Below are positions 25,865 to 36,300 of a DNA stretch of 48,221 bases, one piece after another (position 1 is the stretch's first letter; every line of letters starts with the position of its first letter). The notes under the pieces are model-generated. The model was not told the origin of the DNA. It saw only the letters and a program-made list of their open reading frames with translations, and searched no databases. Location of the stretch: positions 1-48,221 of the forward strand of contig CAJKQX010000009.1 of NCBI GenBank assembly GCA_905202125.1, in the 5' to 3' direction. The DNA is from an uncultured Prevotella sp. (GTDB lineage Bacteria > Bacteroidota > Bacteroidia > Bacteroidales > Bacteroidaceae). A program made the position numbers and the translations under genes.

Positions 25865-26596
25865 TTAGTAAGCCCAATACGGTAATTCTAAGTTCCTATT
25901 ATAATTCTCCGATCCCGGTAGATGTTTAAGCGATGCCTTATTATCAATTTTCTTAATATCGCAAAAATAGAATGCTCGTCCACCAATTGTGGTAAGTGTT
26001 TTGGGTATCACCAATTTCGCCATTTTTACACAGTTAAAGGCGTAGTCGTCCACAATTTTAACAGAAGACGGGAATGTGTACTTACGTGTTTTCGGACTGA
26101 CTAACAGCAGTCTGGTCATTTGTTTGTTGTAGATACAGTTGTTTTTGGATGTATAATATTTGTTTTTCGGGGATACTTCAATAATATTGAGATTTTTTGT
26201 AGCAAAAGTAAAGCCGGGAACGATTTTTGAGACAGTGGATGGAATATATATTTTCTTTAATGAGTTGCAATAGCTCAAACTCATATCTCCAATCTTGCGG
26301 ATACCTTCCGGCAGATTTACAGAGAACAATTTCTCACAGTGGTAGAAAGCCCTCTCGCCTATCTCCGAAACTTTATAAGTGCTACCTTTGTATTTCACAC
26401 TCGACGGTACCACGATTTTTCCGGAATAGCCACCATCTACAAATGTGTTTTTTTTCTTTGGATTCTTAGATGTTACGCTCACTGTGCCATCCTTCAGAAT
26501 ATTATAGGCCAATCCGCCTGACATGAAATCATAAGCATAGGTGGATGTCTGAATGAGTAGGCAAAAGAAAAAGATAAAAATAATACGTTGTTTCAT
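25865..26596 (-). CDS. BspA-type leucine-rich repeat (LRR_5) secreted protein
   Basis: A 243-residue protein with a signal peptide (ending IQTSTYA) and BspA/Treponema pallidum-type LRR_5 repeats: KVSEIGERAFYHCEKLFSVN, LPEGIRKIGDMSLSYCNSLK, IPSTVSKI and IVDDYAFNCVKMAKLVIPKT, TIGGRAFYFC. Such repeats form a curved binding surface and are common in Bacteroidales surface proteins. It sits second in operon A (45 and 44 bases from its neighbours). Operon B has no counterpart, so it is a lineage-specific addition. The ligand is unknown. Confidence 0.82.
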   Translation of the reverse strand: MKQRIIFIFFFCLLIQTSTYAYDFMSGGLAYNILKDGTVSVTSKNPKKKNTFVDGGYSGKIVVPSSVKYKGSTYKVSEIGERAFYHCEKLFSVNLPEGIRKIGDMSLSYCNSLKKIYIPSTVSKIVPGFTFATKNLNIIEVSPKNKYYTSKNNCIYNKQMTRLLLVSPKTRKYTFPSSVKIVDDYAFNCVKMAKLVIPKTLTTIGGRAFYFCDIKKIDNKASLKHLPGSENYNRNLELPYWAY

Positions 26597-26641
26597 TATC
26601 TTAAATAGTTTGATAATTTACTATTAATTATTTCAAAGGAA

Positions 26642-27064
26642 TTAGCTATTTGTTGTAGTTCCGCCTTCAGACAATGTGAGAAGTTTAGTTCCCTGCTCTC
26701 TTCTGTCGCAAACATTCAAGTTACAATCACTTTTTCTGCAACTATAATCAACTAAAATAACTGTGTAAGTAGTGTTTTTCTTATAACCGCCTAAATTAAC
26801 GCCAAGAATGTTTAGTGAACCTTCGTTGTTCGAGGTTACGGTTGTAGGAATTAATTCTCTATGTAAATACTTACTACAATAAATCACAATGCCGTCACAA
26901 GTGCCTCCGTTAGTTGTTTCTCCCGAAGTGTCGTCACTTTGTGCAGCTACGTTCTCATGCAAATTGTTTGTGTACAATCCATATTCATTGGCTGCATTGT
27001 ACAAACTGTAAGCTACGCCTGATAATATCAGTGCGATTGCCATAAATTGTTTGAAATTCTTCAT
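26642..27064 (-). CDS. Small NVEALA-like secreted protein with cysteines (operon A)
   Basis: A 140-residue protein, first in operon A. It starts with a hydrophobic leader (MKNFKQFMAIALILSGVAYS) then NAANEYGLYTNNLHENVAAQ, resembling the NVEALA leader of Bacteroidales small secreted proteins (PF14055). A low-complexity SDDTSGETTNGG linker follows. The C-terminal domain aligns by eye with the operon B small proteins: LNILGV...KKNTTYTVILVDYSC, then Cys109, Cys114, Cys119 and CDRREQ, ending EGGTTTNS. A cut after AAQ (residue 42) is plausible but not shown. It is probably the cargo or product of the operon (inference). The gene is divergent from the TonB-dependent receptor. Confidence 0.6.
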   Translation of the reverse strand: MKNFKQFMAIALILSGVAYSLYNAANEYGLYTNNLHENVAAQSDDTSGETTNGGTCDGIVIYCSKYLHRELIPTTVTSNNEGSLNILGVNLGGYKKNTTYTVILVDYSCRKSDCNLNVCDRREQGTKLLTLSEGGTTTNS

Positions 27065-27204
27065 AATGATTTTTTTAAAAATTGTTATTCAACATGTTTA
27101 TTAGTAATACACGCGAGATTTAAAATGGTACACTCAAATCTTGAATATTTAACATATTTTGGTAGAAAAAGCCTTGATTTAAACTATGTTTATAAAATGG
27201 ACAT

Positions 27205-27243
27205 GGGTTAAACCCCAAATCGGCCAATTTGGGATTAACACCC
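27205..27243 (+). promoter_or_regulatory. Leader hairpin upstream of the TonB-dependent receptor
   Basis: CCCAAAT (27214-27220) pairs with ATTTGGG (27227-27233) around CGGCCA, extended outward by GGGTTA and TTAACACCC with small mismatches. It lies 46-84 bases before the receptor start, so it would fold in the 5' leader RNA. No role is known. Confidence 0.4.
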
Positions 27244-27288
27244 GCTGCGAATACAATATTATAAATAATGTTGCGTTATTTAAAAGTT

Positions 27289-29661
27289 ATGATACAAAAG
27301 TTGATTATTACATATACATTGTTACTATGTTCGCTCATTGCCCGGGCGCAGTCGTTTGTGCTTCAGGGTCGAGTGACCGATGAACAGATGAACCCCATCG
27401 AACTGGCATCGGTGGCTTGTTTCAAGCAAGGCAAGATCACCGTCACATCGCTTAAGGGCGAATACAGTCTGACATTGCAGTCGGCCGACTCGGTGGAGAT
27501 AAAGTTCTCGATGGTGGGCTACAAGTCGAAGACACGTATCCTGCGTCGTCCCCGCGGCAAACAGACTCTTCAGGTGGTATTGACGAGCGACAACACATTG
27601 GCCGATGTTGTGGTCACAGACAGCAAACGTCAGACCTCCCAGACACAGGAACTCAAGAAGGAGGATATGAAGAATATGCCGTCCACCACGGGCAATGCTG
27701 TGGAGGAACTCATACAGGGTCAGGCCGGTGTATCCACCCACAGCGAACTGTCGTCGCAGTATAATGTGCGCGGCGGTTCGTTCGATGAGAACAGTGTGTA
27801 TATAAATAATGTGGAAATATACCGCCCGTTGCTCATCCGCAGCGGACAGCAGGAGGGAATCTCCATAATCAATCCCGACATGGTGGACAAGATAGGATTC
27901 TCTACCGGCGGATTTGAGTCGAAATACGGCGACAAGATGTCGTCGGCGCTCGACATCACCTATCGTATCCCCACCAAGTTGGAGGTGTCGGGCATGGCCA
28001 GTCTGCTCGGCGCAAGCGCGTATGTGGGTTTCGGCAACAAGAAACTGTCGTGGAGCAACGGTCTGAGATACAAGACCACTCGATATCTCCTGGGCACGAT
28101 GGACACCAAAGGCGAATACCGTCCCGATTTCATCGACTATCAGACCTATTTCAACTATAAACCCAACGAGAGATGGCATATCAGTTTCTTAGGCAACATC
28201 TCGGACAATCATTACAATTTCTATCCCGAGGACCGCGAGACAAGTTTCGGTACGATGGAAGACGTCAAATCGTTCAGAGTCTATTTTGATGGCAACGAGA
28301 AAGATGTGTTCCGCACCTATTTCGGTTCGATGGGCATCACACGCAATTTAGGCAAGAACACATCGTTGTCGCTCATCGCTTCGGCATTCTATACCAAAGA
28401 ACAAGAGAAATACGACATACAGGGCCAGTACTGGCTCACGCAGACTGAGACAAGCGAAAACCTCGGAGTGGGTACATATTTCCAGCATGCCAGAAACTAT
28501 CTTGAAGCCAATGTGCAGAGCGTCAAGCTCCTTCTGAAGAGCAAGACGAAACAACACAACATCGAAACGGCCGTCACCTTCAAGAAAGAGCATATCAAGG
28601 AGAACTCGGTGGAGTATGAGATGCGCGACTCCAGCGGATACAGCATACCCCATACGGGCACGGACCTTAAGATGGTTTACTCCATGCGGGCTCGCAACAC
28701 GCTCAATGCCAACCGTCTGGAAGCATATCTTCAAGACACCTACCGATTCACGAGCAAGGGCGAGCACACCCTCTTCACCCTCAACTACGGTGTGCGTCTC
28801 GGTCACTGGAATTTCAACAAAGAGACGATAGTGAGCCCGAGAGTGTCGCTGGGCATCATCCCCGCCTTCAATCAGAACGTGACCATGCGCGTGGCTACTG
28901 GTCTGTATTATCAGGCTCCTTTCTTCAAGGAGGTGCGTGACACATCGACCGTGGACGGAGTGACATACGCCACTCTGAACAACAAGACCAAGAGCCAACG
29001 CTCCATACACTTCATCGCAGGACTGGACTATCGTTTCAAGATGAACGAGCGGCCGTTCAAGTTCTCGATGGAGGCGTACTACAAGGCATTGAGCAATCTC
29101 GTGCCGTACAGCGTGAACAATGTGAAGGTGGTGTACTACGGCAACAACGAGAGCAGCGGACATGCGGCCGGTGTGGACATGAAACTCTACGGCGAGTTTG
29201 TGCCGGGATACGACTCGTGGCTGAGCCTCTCGTTCATGAACACGAGCATGAAACTCAACGGAAAGAGCATACCTTTGCCCACAGACCAGCGATATGCCGT
29301 CAGCCTCTATTTCACCGACTATTTCCCCGGCACCGAGCGATGGCGTATGTCTCTCAAACTGATTTATGCCGACGGTCTGCCGTTCTCGGCTCCGCACCAC
29401 GAACTGGAGACCAACGTGTTTAGAGCACCGGCATACAAGCGCGCAGATATCGGTCTGAACTATCGGCTCGTCAATAATGAGAACCGGTCCAAAGGCCGTT
29501 TCTTCCGCAACGTGTGGTTGGGACTGGAGTGCCTCAACCTGTTGGGTATAAACAATGTGAACTCATATTACTGGATAACGGACGTCACCAACCAGCAATA
29601 TGCCGTGCCCAACTACCTCACGGGAAGACAACTTAATTTCAGGGTTTCATTCGATTTATGA
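27289..29661 (+). CDS. TonB-dependent receptor with carboxypeptidase-like N-terminal domain
   Basis: A 790-residue outer membrane receptor. After the signal peptide (LLLCSLIARAQ) comes a carboxypeptidase-regulatory-like beta-sandwich (FVLQGRVTDEQMNPIELASV, residues ~18-95), then the plug (QYNVRGGSFDENSVYINNVE, DMVDKIGFSTGGFESKYGDK) and a 22-strand-type barrel ending in an aromatic strand (FRVSFDL). It takes up a ligand using TonB energy. No SusD partner is next to it; instead it overlaps by four bases (ATGA, 29658-29661) a DUF5103 gene. The start is ATG 27289; ATG 27268 is in frame and adds seven residues. The ligand is unknown. Confidence 0.9.
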   Translation: MIQKLIITYTLLLCSLIARAQSFVLQGRVTDEQMNPIELASVACFKQGKITVTSLKGEYSLTLQSADSVEIKFSMVGYKSKTRILRRPRGKQTLQVVLTSDNTLADVVVTDSKRQTSQTQELKKEDMKNMPSTTGNAVEELIQGQAGVSTHSELSSQYNVRGGSFDENSVYINNVEIYRPLLIRSGQQEGISIINPDMVDKIGFSTGGFESKYGDKMSSALDITYRIPTKLEVSGMASLLGASAYVGFGNKKLSWSNGLRYKTTRYLLGTMDTKGEYRPDFIDYQTYFNYKPNERWHISFLGNISDNHYNFYPEDRETSFGTMEDVKSFRVYFDGNEKDVFRTYFGSMGITRNLGKNTSLSLIASAFYTKEQEKYDIQGQYWLTQTETSENLGVGTYFQHARNYLEANVQSVKLLLKSKTKQHNIETAVTFKKEHIKENSVEYEMRDSSGYSIPHTGTDLKMVYSMRARNTLNANRLEAYLQDTYRFTSKGEHTLFTLNYGVRLGHWNFNKETIVSPRVSLGIIPAFNQNVTMRVATGLYYQAPFFKEVRDTSTVDGVTYATLNNKTKSQRSIHFIAGLDYRFKMNERPFKFSMEAYYKALSNLVPYSVNNVKVVYYGNNESSGHAAGVDMKLYGEFVPGYDSWLSLSFMNTSMKLNGKSIPLPTDQRYAVSLYFTDYFPGTERWRMSLKLIYADGLPFSAPHHELETNVFRAPAYKRADIGLNYRLVNNENRSKGRFFRNVWLGLECLNLLGINNVNSYYWITDVTNQQYAVPNYLTGRQLNFRVSFDL

Positions 29662-30899
29662 TGTGCGCACGACAGTTTTTCTTCTCGCTCGTGTTGCTGA
29701 TGAGCATCGGAATGTCGGCTCAGCGCAACGAGATACTGTCCACAAGGATAGCGTCTCTGCAGGTTGTGGCCGGCGACAGATGGTTATCGCCGCCCGTGAT
29801 GGAGCTCAAGTCGGACGACAGGATAAACATTTCGTTCGACGACCTCACCCACGAGTACCACCGCTATGTGTATCGGCTGGAACACTGCGAGGCCGACTGG
29901 AGTATCTCCGAGGACATCTTTCAGAGTGACTATTGCGACGGGTTTGCCGATGGCAACACCATCGATGACTGCACCGAGTCGATAAACACAAACATCCTTT
30001 ACACTCATTACAGCCTCCGTATACCCAACGACCGATGTCGGATAAAAATGAGCGGCAACTATCGCGTGACCATCTATGACGAGAACTCGGGCGAAGAGGC
30101 GGCAACGGCTTGTTTCATGGTGGTGGAACCCGTGATGAATGTGCAGATGGTGGCAACCACAAACACCGATGTGGAGATAAACAAGACCAAGCAGCAGATC
30201 TCCCTTCAGGTGAACTACGGCGGCATACGCATCACTAACCCCAAGCATGAGTTGAAGACCGTGGTGATGCAAAACGGTAGATGGGACAATGCTGTCATCA
30301 ATCCTCAGGCGCAGTTCTTCATGCCCAACGGTATGCGCTGGAGCCACAATGCCGACCTTATCTTCAACGGCGGCAATGAGTATCGCAAGTTTGAGACGCT
30401 CGACGTGACCCATACCACGATGGGACTGGAGTCGGTGGCATGGGATGGTCACGACTACAACGCATACGTATGGACGGACGAGCCCCGCCCCGCCTATGTG
30501 TATGACGAGGATGCCAACGGCGCTTTCTATATCCGCAACAGCGACAACATCGAGAACGATTACGGCAGCGAATACCTTCTCGTGCATTTCCGACTGAAAA
30601 CGCCGCCCACCGACAACGATATCTTCATCAATGCCGTGTGGACCAACGACCGGTTCCTGCCCATATATCAGATGGAATACAACGCGGAGAGCAAGTGCTA
30701 CGAGAAGACGGTGTTGCTCAAGCAGGGCTATTACTCGTATCAGTATCTGATGCGCAAGTCGGATACGGAATATGTGCCGGTGCCCACAGAGGGCAATTTC
30801 TGTTACACCGAAAACAAGTATCAGTGCCTGGTGTATTACCGCGGAGTGGGGCAGCGCACGGATCGGCTTGTGGGCTATGCGCAGGTGCGCATCAACTGA
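29658..30899 (+). CDS. DUF5103 / type IX secretion plug-type protein
   Basis: A 413-residue exported protein with a signal peptide (FFFSLVLLMSIGMSAQ). It matches the DUF5103 family (PF17116), described as the plug protein of the type IX secretion translocon: IASLQVVAGDRWLSPPVMEL, ISFDDLTHEYHRYVYRLEHC, then NYRVTIYDENSGEEAATACF and a C-terminal beta-rich half (YYSYQYLMRKSDTEYVPVPT). The family fits a periplasmic or outer-membrane role in gating the SprA translocon. It is translationally coupled to the TonB-dependent receptor, which may share its function. Confidence 0.85.
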   Translation: MMCARQFFFSLVLLMSIGMSAQRNEILSTRIASLQVVAGDRWLSPPVMELKSDDRINISFDDLTHEYHRYVYRLEHCEADWSISEDIFQSDYCDGFADGNTIDDCTESINTNILYTHYSLRIPNDRCRIKMSGNYRVTIYDENSGEEAATACFMVVEPVMNVQMVATTNTDVEINKTKQQISLQVNYGGIRITNPKHELKTVVMQNGRWDNAVINPQAQFFMPNGMRWSHNADLIFNGGNEYRKFETLDVTHTTMGLESVAWDGHDYNAYVWTDEPRPAYVYDEDANGAFYIRNSDNIENDYGSEYLLVHFRLKTPPTDNDIFINAVWTNDRFLPIYQMEYNAESKCYEKTVLLKQGYYSYQYLMRKSDTEYVPVPTEGNFCYTENKYQCLVYYRGVGQRTDRLVGYAQVRIN

Positions 30900-30957
30900 A
30901 AAGTCAGATTATTAACCAAATATTAATTTTTTTAATTTACCATCATTATTGTATTAT

Positions 30958-32796
30958 ATGATAAGATTTACATCAACCAGATTTGCTTTATGTGCCTTGA
31001 TCGCCTTTGGAGTATGCTCAGGGGCCAAAGGTCAGTCAATGGAGAAATTCACTCTACCCACACGTTGGTCGGAGGAAGCTTTCAAAGCGGAAATACCATT
31101 GTCGGAGTATCCGCGCCCGCAGATGGTGCGTGATCGGTGGCTTAACCTCAACGGCACATGGGACTATATGGGCGGAAAGTCACAGGCCGACCCGACAAAG
31201 GTGGATGTGCCGCCTGCGTTCCCGGCAAAAACGGAAAACATAAAAGTGCCGTTCCCTCCCGAGTCCGACCTGTCGGGCATCGCTCGTAAAGATGAGACGT
31301 ATCTCTGGTATCGCCGCACGATAACTGTGCCGCGCGAATGGAAGAACAAGAACATATTGATACACTTTGATGCCGTGGACCGCATTTGCGCGGTCTTCGT
31401 CAATGGCAAGAAGGTGGGGACGCACGTGGGTGGATACGACAATTTCAGTTTTGATATCACCAAGTATCTGAAGAATGGCACCAACACACTCGTAGTGGGT
31501 GCATACGATCCCAACGACGGCAAGGCGGCAAGCGGCAAGAACGGTCCTAAGGGCGATTATATTTTCACCTCGGGCATCTGGCAGACCGTATGGATGGAAC
31601 CGGTGGAGCGCGACCATATCTCAAACATAAAACTCATACCCAATCTCAAGAATAGTACTCTTGATATCACTGCCAATTCTGACAACGCGAAGAATCTGAA
31701 GGTGGAGGCCGTGGCTTATGTAGACGGCAAGGCAGTGGCCCGTGCGGAGGGCAAAGCAAATGCAGAGTTCGGCTTGAAGATCGATAATCCGCATCTATGG
31801 TCGCCGGACGATCCGTTCCTCTACGACTTGAAACTTACGCTAAAGAACAATAAAGGCGCCGTGCAGGACGAAATCAGTTCCTATTTCGGTATGCGCTCCG
31901 TGCGCCTGGGCAAGGTCAACGGCACTATGCGCCCGTTGCTCAACGATGAGTTCGTGTTCCACATCGGACTGCTCGATCAGGGCTATTGGCCCGACGGAGC
32001 ATTCACCGCTCCCACGGACGAGGCGTTGCTTTACGATATAGAACTGGCCAAGAGGGCGGGCTTCAATGTCATCCGCAAGCACATCAAGGTGGAACCGCAA
32101 CGATGGTATTATCATTGCGACAGACTCGGACTGATGGTATGGCAGGATATGCCGAATATCTGGGAACCGGACGGTGAGGACTCGGTGGCTGTGCGCCGAC
32201 AGTTCAGAGATGAGCTCAAGACGATGATCGACCAGCACGTCAGCAGCCCGTCCATCGTCCTGTGGGTTCCCTTCAACGAGAATTGGGGCGCGTTTGAGGC
32301 CACAGACATCACAGCCTGGGTGAAACAGTACGACCCGACGCGACTGGTCAACGGTATGTCGGGCTTCAACTATGCGCCCGGTTATCGTCCGGCCTATGGT
32401 GACCCGAAGAACGGTGATTTCATCGACCAGCATCATTACGGACGTATAGAGCCCAACGCAATGGCAAAACCCGAGGAGGGTAGGGCGGCATCGCTCGGCG
32501 AATTTGGAGGCAAGGGCCTTTTCGTGCGAGGACACATGTGGCCCGTGCGCAACGACGCCTATGAGATGATGATCAATAAAGAGACTCTGACCGACACGTA
32601 TGTGCAGATGCTCAACGAGGTGGAGCAGATGTGCAAGTATTTCGGTCTCAGCACGGCCATCTACACCCAGACCACCGATGTGGAGCACGAGATCAACGGA
32701 CTGGTGACGTATGACCGTGATGTGGAAAAGATGGATATCGATAAGGTGAAACAGATAAATGAGGCGGTGATCCATGAGACCCGCATGAAACCTTAA
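30958..32796 (+). CDS. Glycoside hydrolase family 2 enzyme (beta-galactosidase/glucuronidase type)
   Basis: A 612-residue exported enzyme with a signal peptide (ALIAFGVCSGAKGQS). The order is an N-terminal jelly-roll sugar-binding domain (PRPQMVRDRWLNLNGTWDYM), an Ig-like domain (~215-300) and a TIM barrel. The acid/base is probably Glu441 in PFNENWGAFE and the nucleophile Glu515 in SLGEFGGKG; NVIRKHIKVEPQRWYYHCDR and GLMVWQDMPN are typical GH2 segments. ATG 30958 was chosen over the upstream TTG. It is shorter than LacZ and resembles the compact Bacteroidales GH2 enzymes that trim plant or host glycans. A strong terminator follows. Confidence 0.88.
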   Translation: MIRFTSTRFALCALIAFGVCSGAKGQSMEKFTLPTRWSEEAFKAEIPLSEYPRPQMVRDRWLNLNGTWDYMGGKSQADPTKVDVPPAFPAKTENIKVPFPPESDLSGIARKDETYLWYRRTITVPREWKNKNILIHFDAVDRICAVFVNGKKVGTHVGGYDNFSFDITKYLKNGTNTLVVGAYDPNDGKAASGKNGPKGDYIFTSGIWQTVWMEPVERDHISNIKLIPNLKNSTLDITANSDNAKNLKVEAVAYVDGKAVARAEGKANAEFGLKIDNPHLWSPDDPFLYDLKLTLKNNKGAVQDEISSYFGMRSVRLGKVNGTMRPLLNDEFVFHIGLLDQGYWPDGAFTAPTDEALLYDIELAKRAGFNVIRKHIKVEPQRWYYHCDRLGLMVWQDMPNIWEPDGEDSVAVRRQFRDELKTMIDQHVSSPSIVLWVPFNENWGAFEATDITAWVKQYDPTRLVNGMSGFNYAPGYRPAYGDPKNGDFIDQHHYGRIEPNAMAKPEEGRAASLGEFGGKGLFVRGHMWPVRNDAYEMMINKETLTDTYVQMLNEVEQMCKYFGLSTAIYTQTTDVEHEINGLVTYDRDVEKMDIDKVKQINEAVIHETRMKP

Positions 32797-32828
32797 CGCT
32801 ATCGTTTGTCAGGCTACATGACACACGT

Positions 32829-32881
32829 AGTAATGCATAAATATGCAAGTCGGCTTGCATATTTATGCATTACTATTTTTC
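32829..32881. terminator. Strong intrinsic terminator, 21-bp perfect stem
   Basis: Arms 32829-32849 and 32854-32874 are perfect reverse complements (21 bp) around the loop TCGG, followed by an ATTTTTCC run. It lies 33 bases after the GH2 stop. The stem is unusually long and AT-rich (TAATGCATAAATATGCAAG core). Confidence 0.82.
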
Positions 32882-33323
32882 CAAACTCTCTGAGAATCGC
32901 ATCGTTTCGCACTGAAGGATATTTTTTTGCAAATACGCGAGTTTTGAGATGGTTTGGCTAATCGTTGATAATCAATGATATAGCGCTTTTGTCGATCGGA
33001 ATATTAACACCCGTTAACGATAGGTCTCCCAAAATCCGGCAAAAATCAGGCAAAATCGTCTTCCAAAAGTGCCCGACTTGGATTCCGAAAGGGGCCCTTT
33101 CGCATCCTAAAAGGGTTCCTTTTGCAATACGAAAGGGCCTCTTTCGGAAATTCGATGTGTTACGAAGGGGTGATAACATGTATTTTTTGGGTGGCATCTT
33201 CCTATTTTGCGATTTCGTTTTGTCAAAATTTTTTACTTTCGGTCTTGTATATTTATGCAACTTTGGATTTAACCCCGAATCTAATGATATGGGTTATATT
33301 CTTCAGATATTTATCGGACCTGT
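32882..33323. other. Non-coding interval with R1 repeat
   Basis: Between the GH2 terminator and operon B there is no convincing gene. Short open frames on both strands (for example 32958-33260 minus and 32965-33510 plus) run through the R1 array and show no protein-family features. The rest is AT-rich DNA with a weak AACCC/GGGTT inverted repeat near 33271-33295. Confidence 0.6.
33067..33147. repeat. Dispersed repeat R1, inverted copy
   Basis: AAGTGCCCGACTTGG is followed by three spaced units of the GAAAGGGGCCCTTTC type (33088, about 33110 and 33131). It is the reverse complement in order and spacing of the array at 6667-6747, with scattered differences. Confidence 0.75.
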
Positions 33324-33355
33324 CCCTTGCGGCCGCAACAGGTTGTGGGCCTACG
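33324..33355. repeat. Dispersed repeat R3, overlapping the end of RND2-B
   Basis: The palindromic core GGCCGCAACAGGTTG with a near-complementary GGGCC arm is shared with 48132-48163 in inverted orientation. The copy contains CTA 33351-33353, which is the TAG stop codon of the operon B permease. Confidence 0.75.
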
Positions 33356-36300
33356 TTCTTTTCAATATATCAAATATCTTCATGCGCATTTTGCGCTTTT
33401 CCGTTACGATAAAGGCAGGCAAAAAGACAAACAGTCCAAGAAAAGAGATGGCAAGTCCGGATATGGTACCTATGGATAGCGAATGCCAGAACGATCCTTT
33501 GTCACTATAAATGATGAACGGGACAAAACCTATATTTGTGGAAAGGATGGTGAGAATTATAGGAATAATTTTATTGTTCCATGCTTTTGCAAATGCCCGT
33601 GCCTTTGTGAGATTTGGACGCGATGCTCTGATGTTGTTGTATTCGTTTATCAAATATATGCAAGCATTGACTGTTATTCCGCAAAGTAGTACAAGAGACG
33701 CAAATCCCCCATCGCCAAAAGCAAGTCCTGTGAGACGGAATACGAGAAAGACCCCTATGAAAGATACCGGAACCGTCAAGATAATGGCAAACGGTTGTAT
33801 CAATGAGTTTAAAAGTATGCTTGATATCACAAATACAATGATTATCACAAGTACGATGAGCATATATTGCCTGGATTCGGAACCAAAGCCCCAATGCATG
33901 TAACTTTTATTTTCAATCGAATATCCCATCGACATACGGCTCTTGAGACTTTTGATCAGTTGGTTGAGTTTATCTTCACCCAAATTCTCGGAGCCACTGT
34001 ATGTGAACTGCAGGAATATGCAGTATTGCTGGTTTTCCTTATAAATATCCTGCGGAGTCTGTTTCTTCTCGATGGTCGCTATGTCGGATAGTTTCAATAT
34101 TTTGTCATTGATGTGTATTGGCATGTTCATCAACGCCCATCTGTCAAATGTCTGAGTCTGACTGGAGACGAATCTTATGTTGTAACCCTCAGAACCTGTG
34201 ACCACCCTGAGTAGGGAACCATCCTTTGAGAATAACGGGGCCAACGCGTGGTGAACCTGTGATATGGAAACCCCGTTTCGGGAAAGGGCCGTATTGTCGA
34301 GCGTGAGATAGTATTCATCATAATCCTCAATCTCATAAATATCGTGAGTGCCGAGGGTGACATCTTTCACACGAGGATAAAGCAGGAGGGAGTCACGCAG
34401 CTCGTTGGCATAATCCATGAGTGTGTGGTAGTTGTAACCATAGAGTGCGGCTTTGTGTGAGCCGGCTTTTGTACTTACACCGTTTGAGAATATATCTTCT
34501 CCCGCTCCTGAAACTGTCCAGCTGCCGCCACCTATAATAATGGCCTGCTGTACTATCTCTTGAAACAGAACATGTGGAAAGCCCGTCTGAGATATCTCTT
34601 TGTCAAACTTGATATTGATGGTAGCCTTTCTCGGACTGCTTATTATGGTCGTGAACTGTTTTATCTCTTTGAAACCGGAAAGGAAGGACTCCATACGGGC
34701 GAGTGATGTCTCCATCATGTCCATTGTGCTGCCGTTGGGCATTGTAGCAGAGATATTTATATCTTTTCTCGTTTCGTCCTCTGTATCGTTGTAAAGCAAC
34801 CCCATGAAATTGCTGTTGTCTTCTTTATCAGGTATAAGAATCACCGGCAAGACCAATGCGAGAACAAGAATGACAAACACGACAACACGGTGACGGCCGA
34901 GTCCGGATATCATCCGGGAGTATGCAGTCGTGAATTTCTGTTTCCTCCTTAAATTGGCGATACTATAAGATGAGCGTTTCTTGGCAACACTCATACGATA
35001 GAGTGTCGATGGAACGAAAAATTCGGCTACTATCAGAGATACGGCCAGATTGATGATTATGACAGCGGCAAAATCTTGCAGATTGAGACGTGCCCTGTCG
35101 TCAAGAAAGAATATCACGGACAAAGCGCCGATGGTTGTAAGCGTGGCGGCAAGCATCGGCATGAACACACGCATGTTATGACGATGGATGATATTGTCGG
35201 ACATCACGATGATATTATCGATGATCAGATTCAATGAGATTGTGATGCCGGCAAGCGAATTGAATTGTATCTCAATGCCAAGCATATAATAAAAACATAA
35301 TGCTATGGCAATATTCACAGCAAGACTTGCACACAAAACGACGATAAGACGCATATTGCGGGCTATGATAAAGATAAAAACGAGGAGAATCAATACCGTA
35401 AGAGCCGTGCGGAGATATATGTTGGACAGCTCGTCTCGGATAGTCTGTGGGGTGTTCTCCTCGATGTGCATTTCGTAACCGGAGGGCAGGTTTGAGGATA
35501 TCTTGTCCATGCAGTCGATGACCTTGTCGCCTACTGTGAGCTGGTTGGCATCGTCCTCGGCTATTATATCAACAAAAATTGTTTTGAGACCGTTGATGCG
35601 ATAGCTCTGTTCCGGTTCTGTTTCAATGCGGGTCACCTGTGCCAATGATGTGATGGGTATGATTTTTCCGGATACGGCACGTACAGTTGTCTCAGACAGA
35701 TTGAGCGTGTCACTTTCGCTTCTCAACACAACTCTCATCCACTGGCGCTCACCATCCATATTGTCGGCCGGGAACACACCGAGCAAAGAGCGTGCGCATG
35801 CTGATGATATGGCAGTCCTTATGTCATCAACACTTATGCCGATTTCCTCGAGTTGTTTATTGTCGTATCTTATTAAATATTCATTGTTTACCGACCCTTG
35901 TATCTTGACCGAACGCACGCCTTTGATCTGTCCGACTTTTACGACAATGCTATCTTCCGCATATTTCAGCATATCCCGAAGCGGTGCGTTCGCACAAATA
36001 GAATATCGTATGAAAGATTCCATCGCCTTGACATCAGATTGCCTCATGACTATTTGCGGATAACTTGTCATTGCGGATATCTCAGGCCATACTTGCCTTA
36101 TGGCCGATGATACATCAAGACGTGCCATGCCCATATCGGTATCACGGTTGAATTCAAGATTTATGGTTCCGTTACCGTTGGATGAAACCGATCTCATGCA
36201 TTTCACACCATTGATACGGGCAAGCATTCTCTCTAATTTCACTGTTGTTTCTTTTTCCACTGTCAGTGGGGAAGCTCCGGGCATGGAGTAATTTACCGAC

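Noticed and set aside
27158..27192. TTTG and TATGTTTA as a promoter for the TonB-dependent receptor
   Set aside because: The spacing of 23 bases is longer than the usual 19-21 and the -7 box is imperfect, so I did not list it as a feature.
28348..29400. 350-codon minus-strand frame opposite the TonB-dependent receptor
   Set aside because: Long antisense frame produced by codon bias of the receptor gene; His/Val-rich and without recognisable domains.
31840..32775. 311-codon minus-strand frame opposite the GH2 gene
   Set aside because: Antisense to the catalytic barrel whose active-site residues are clear on the plus strand; no features of its own.
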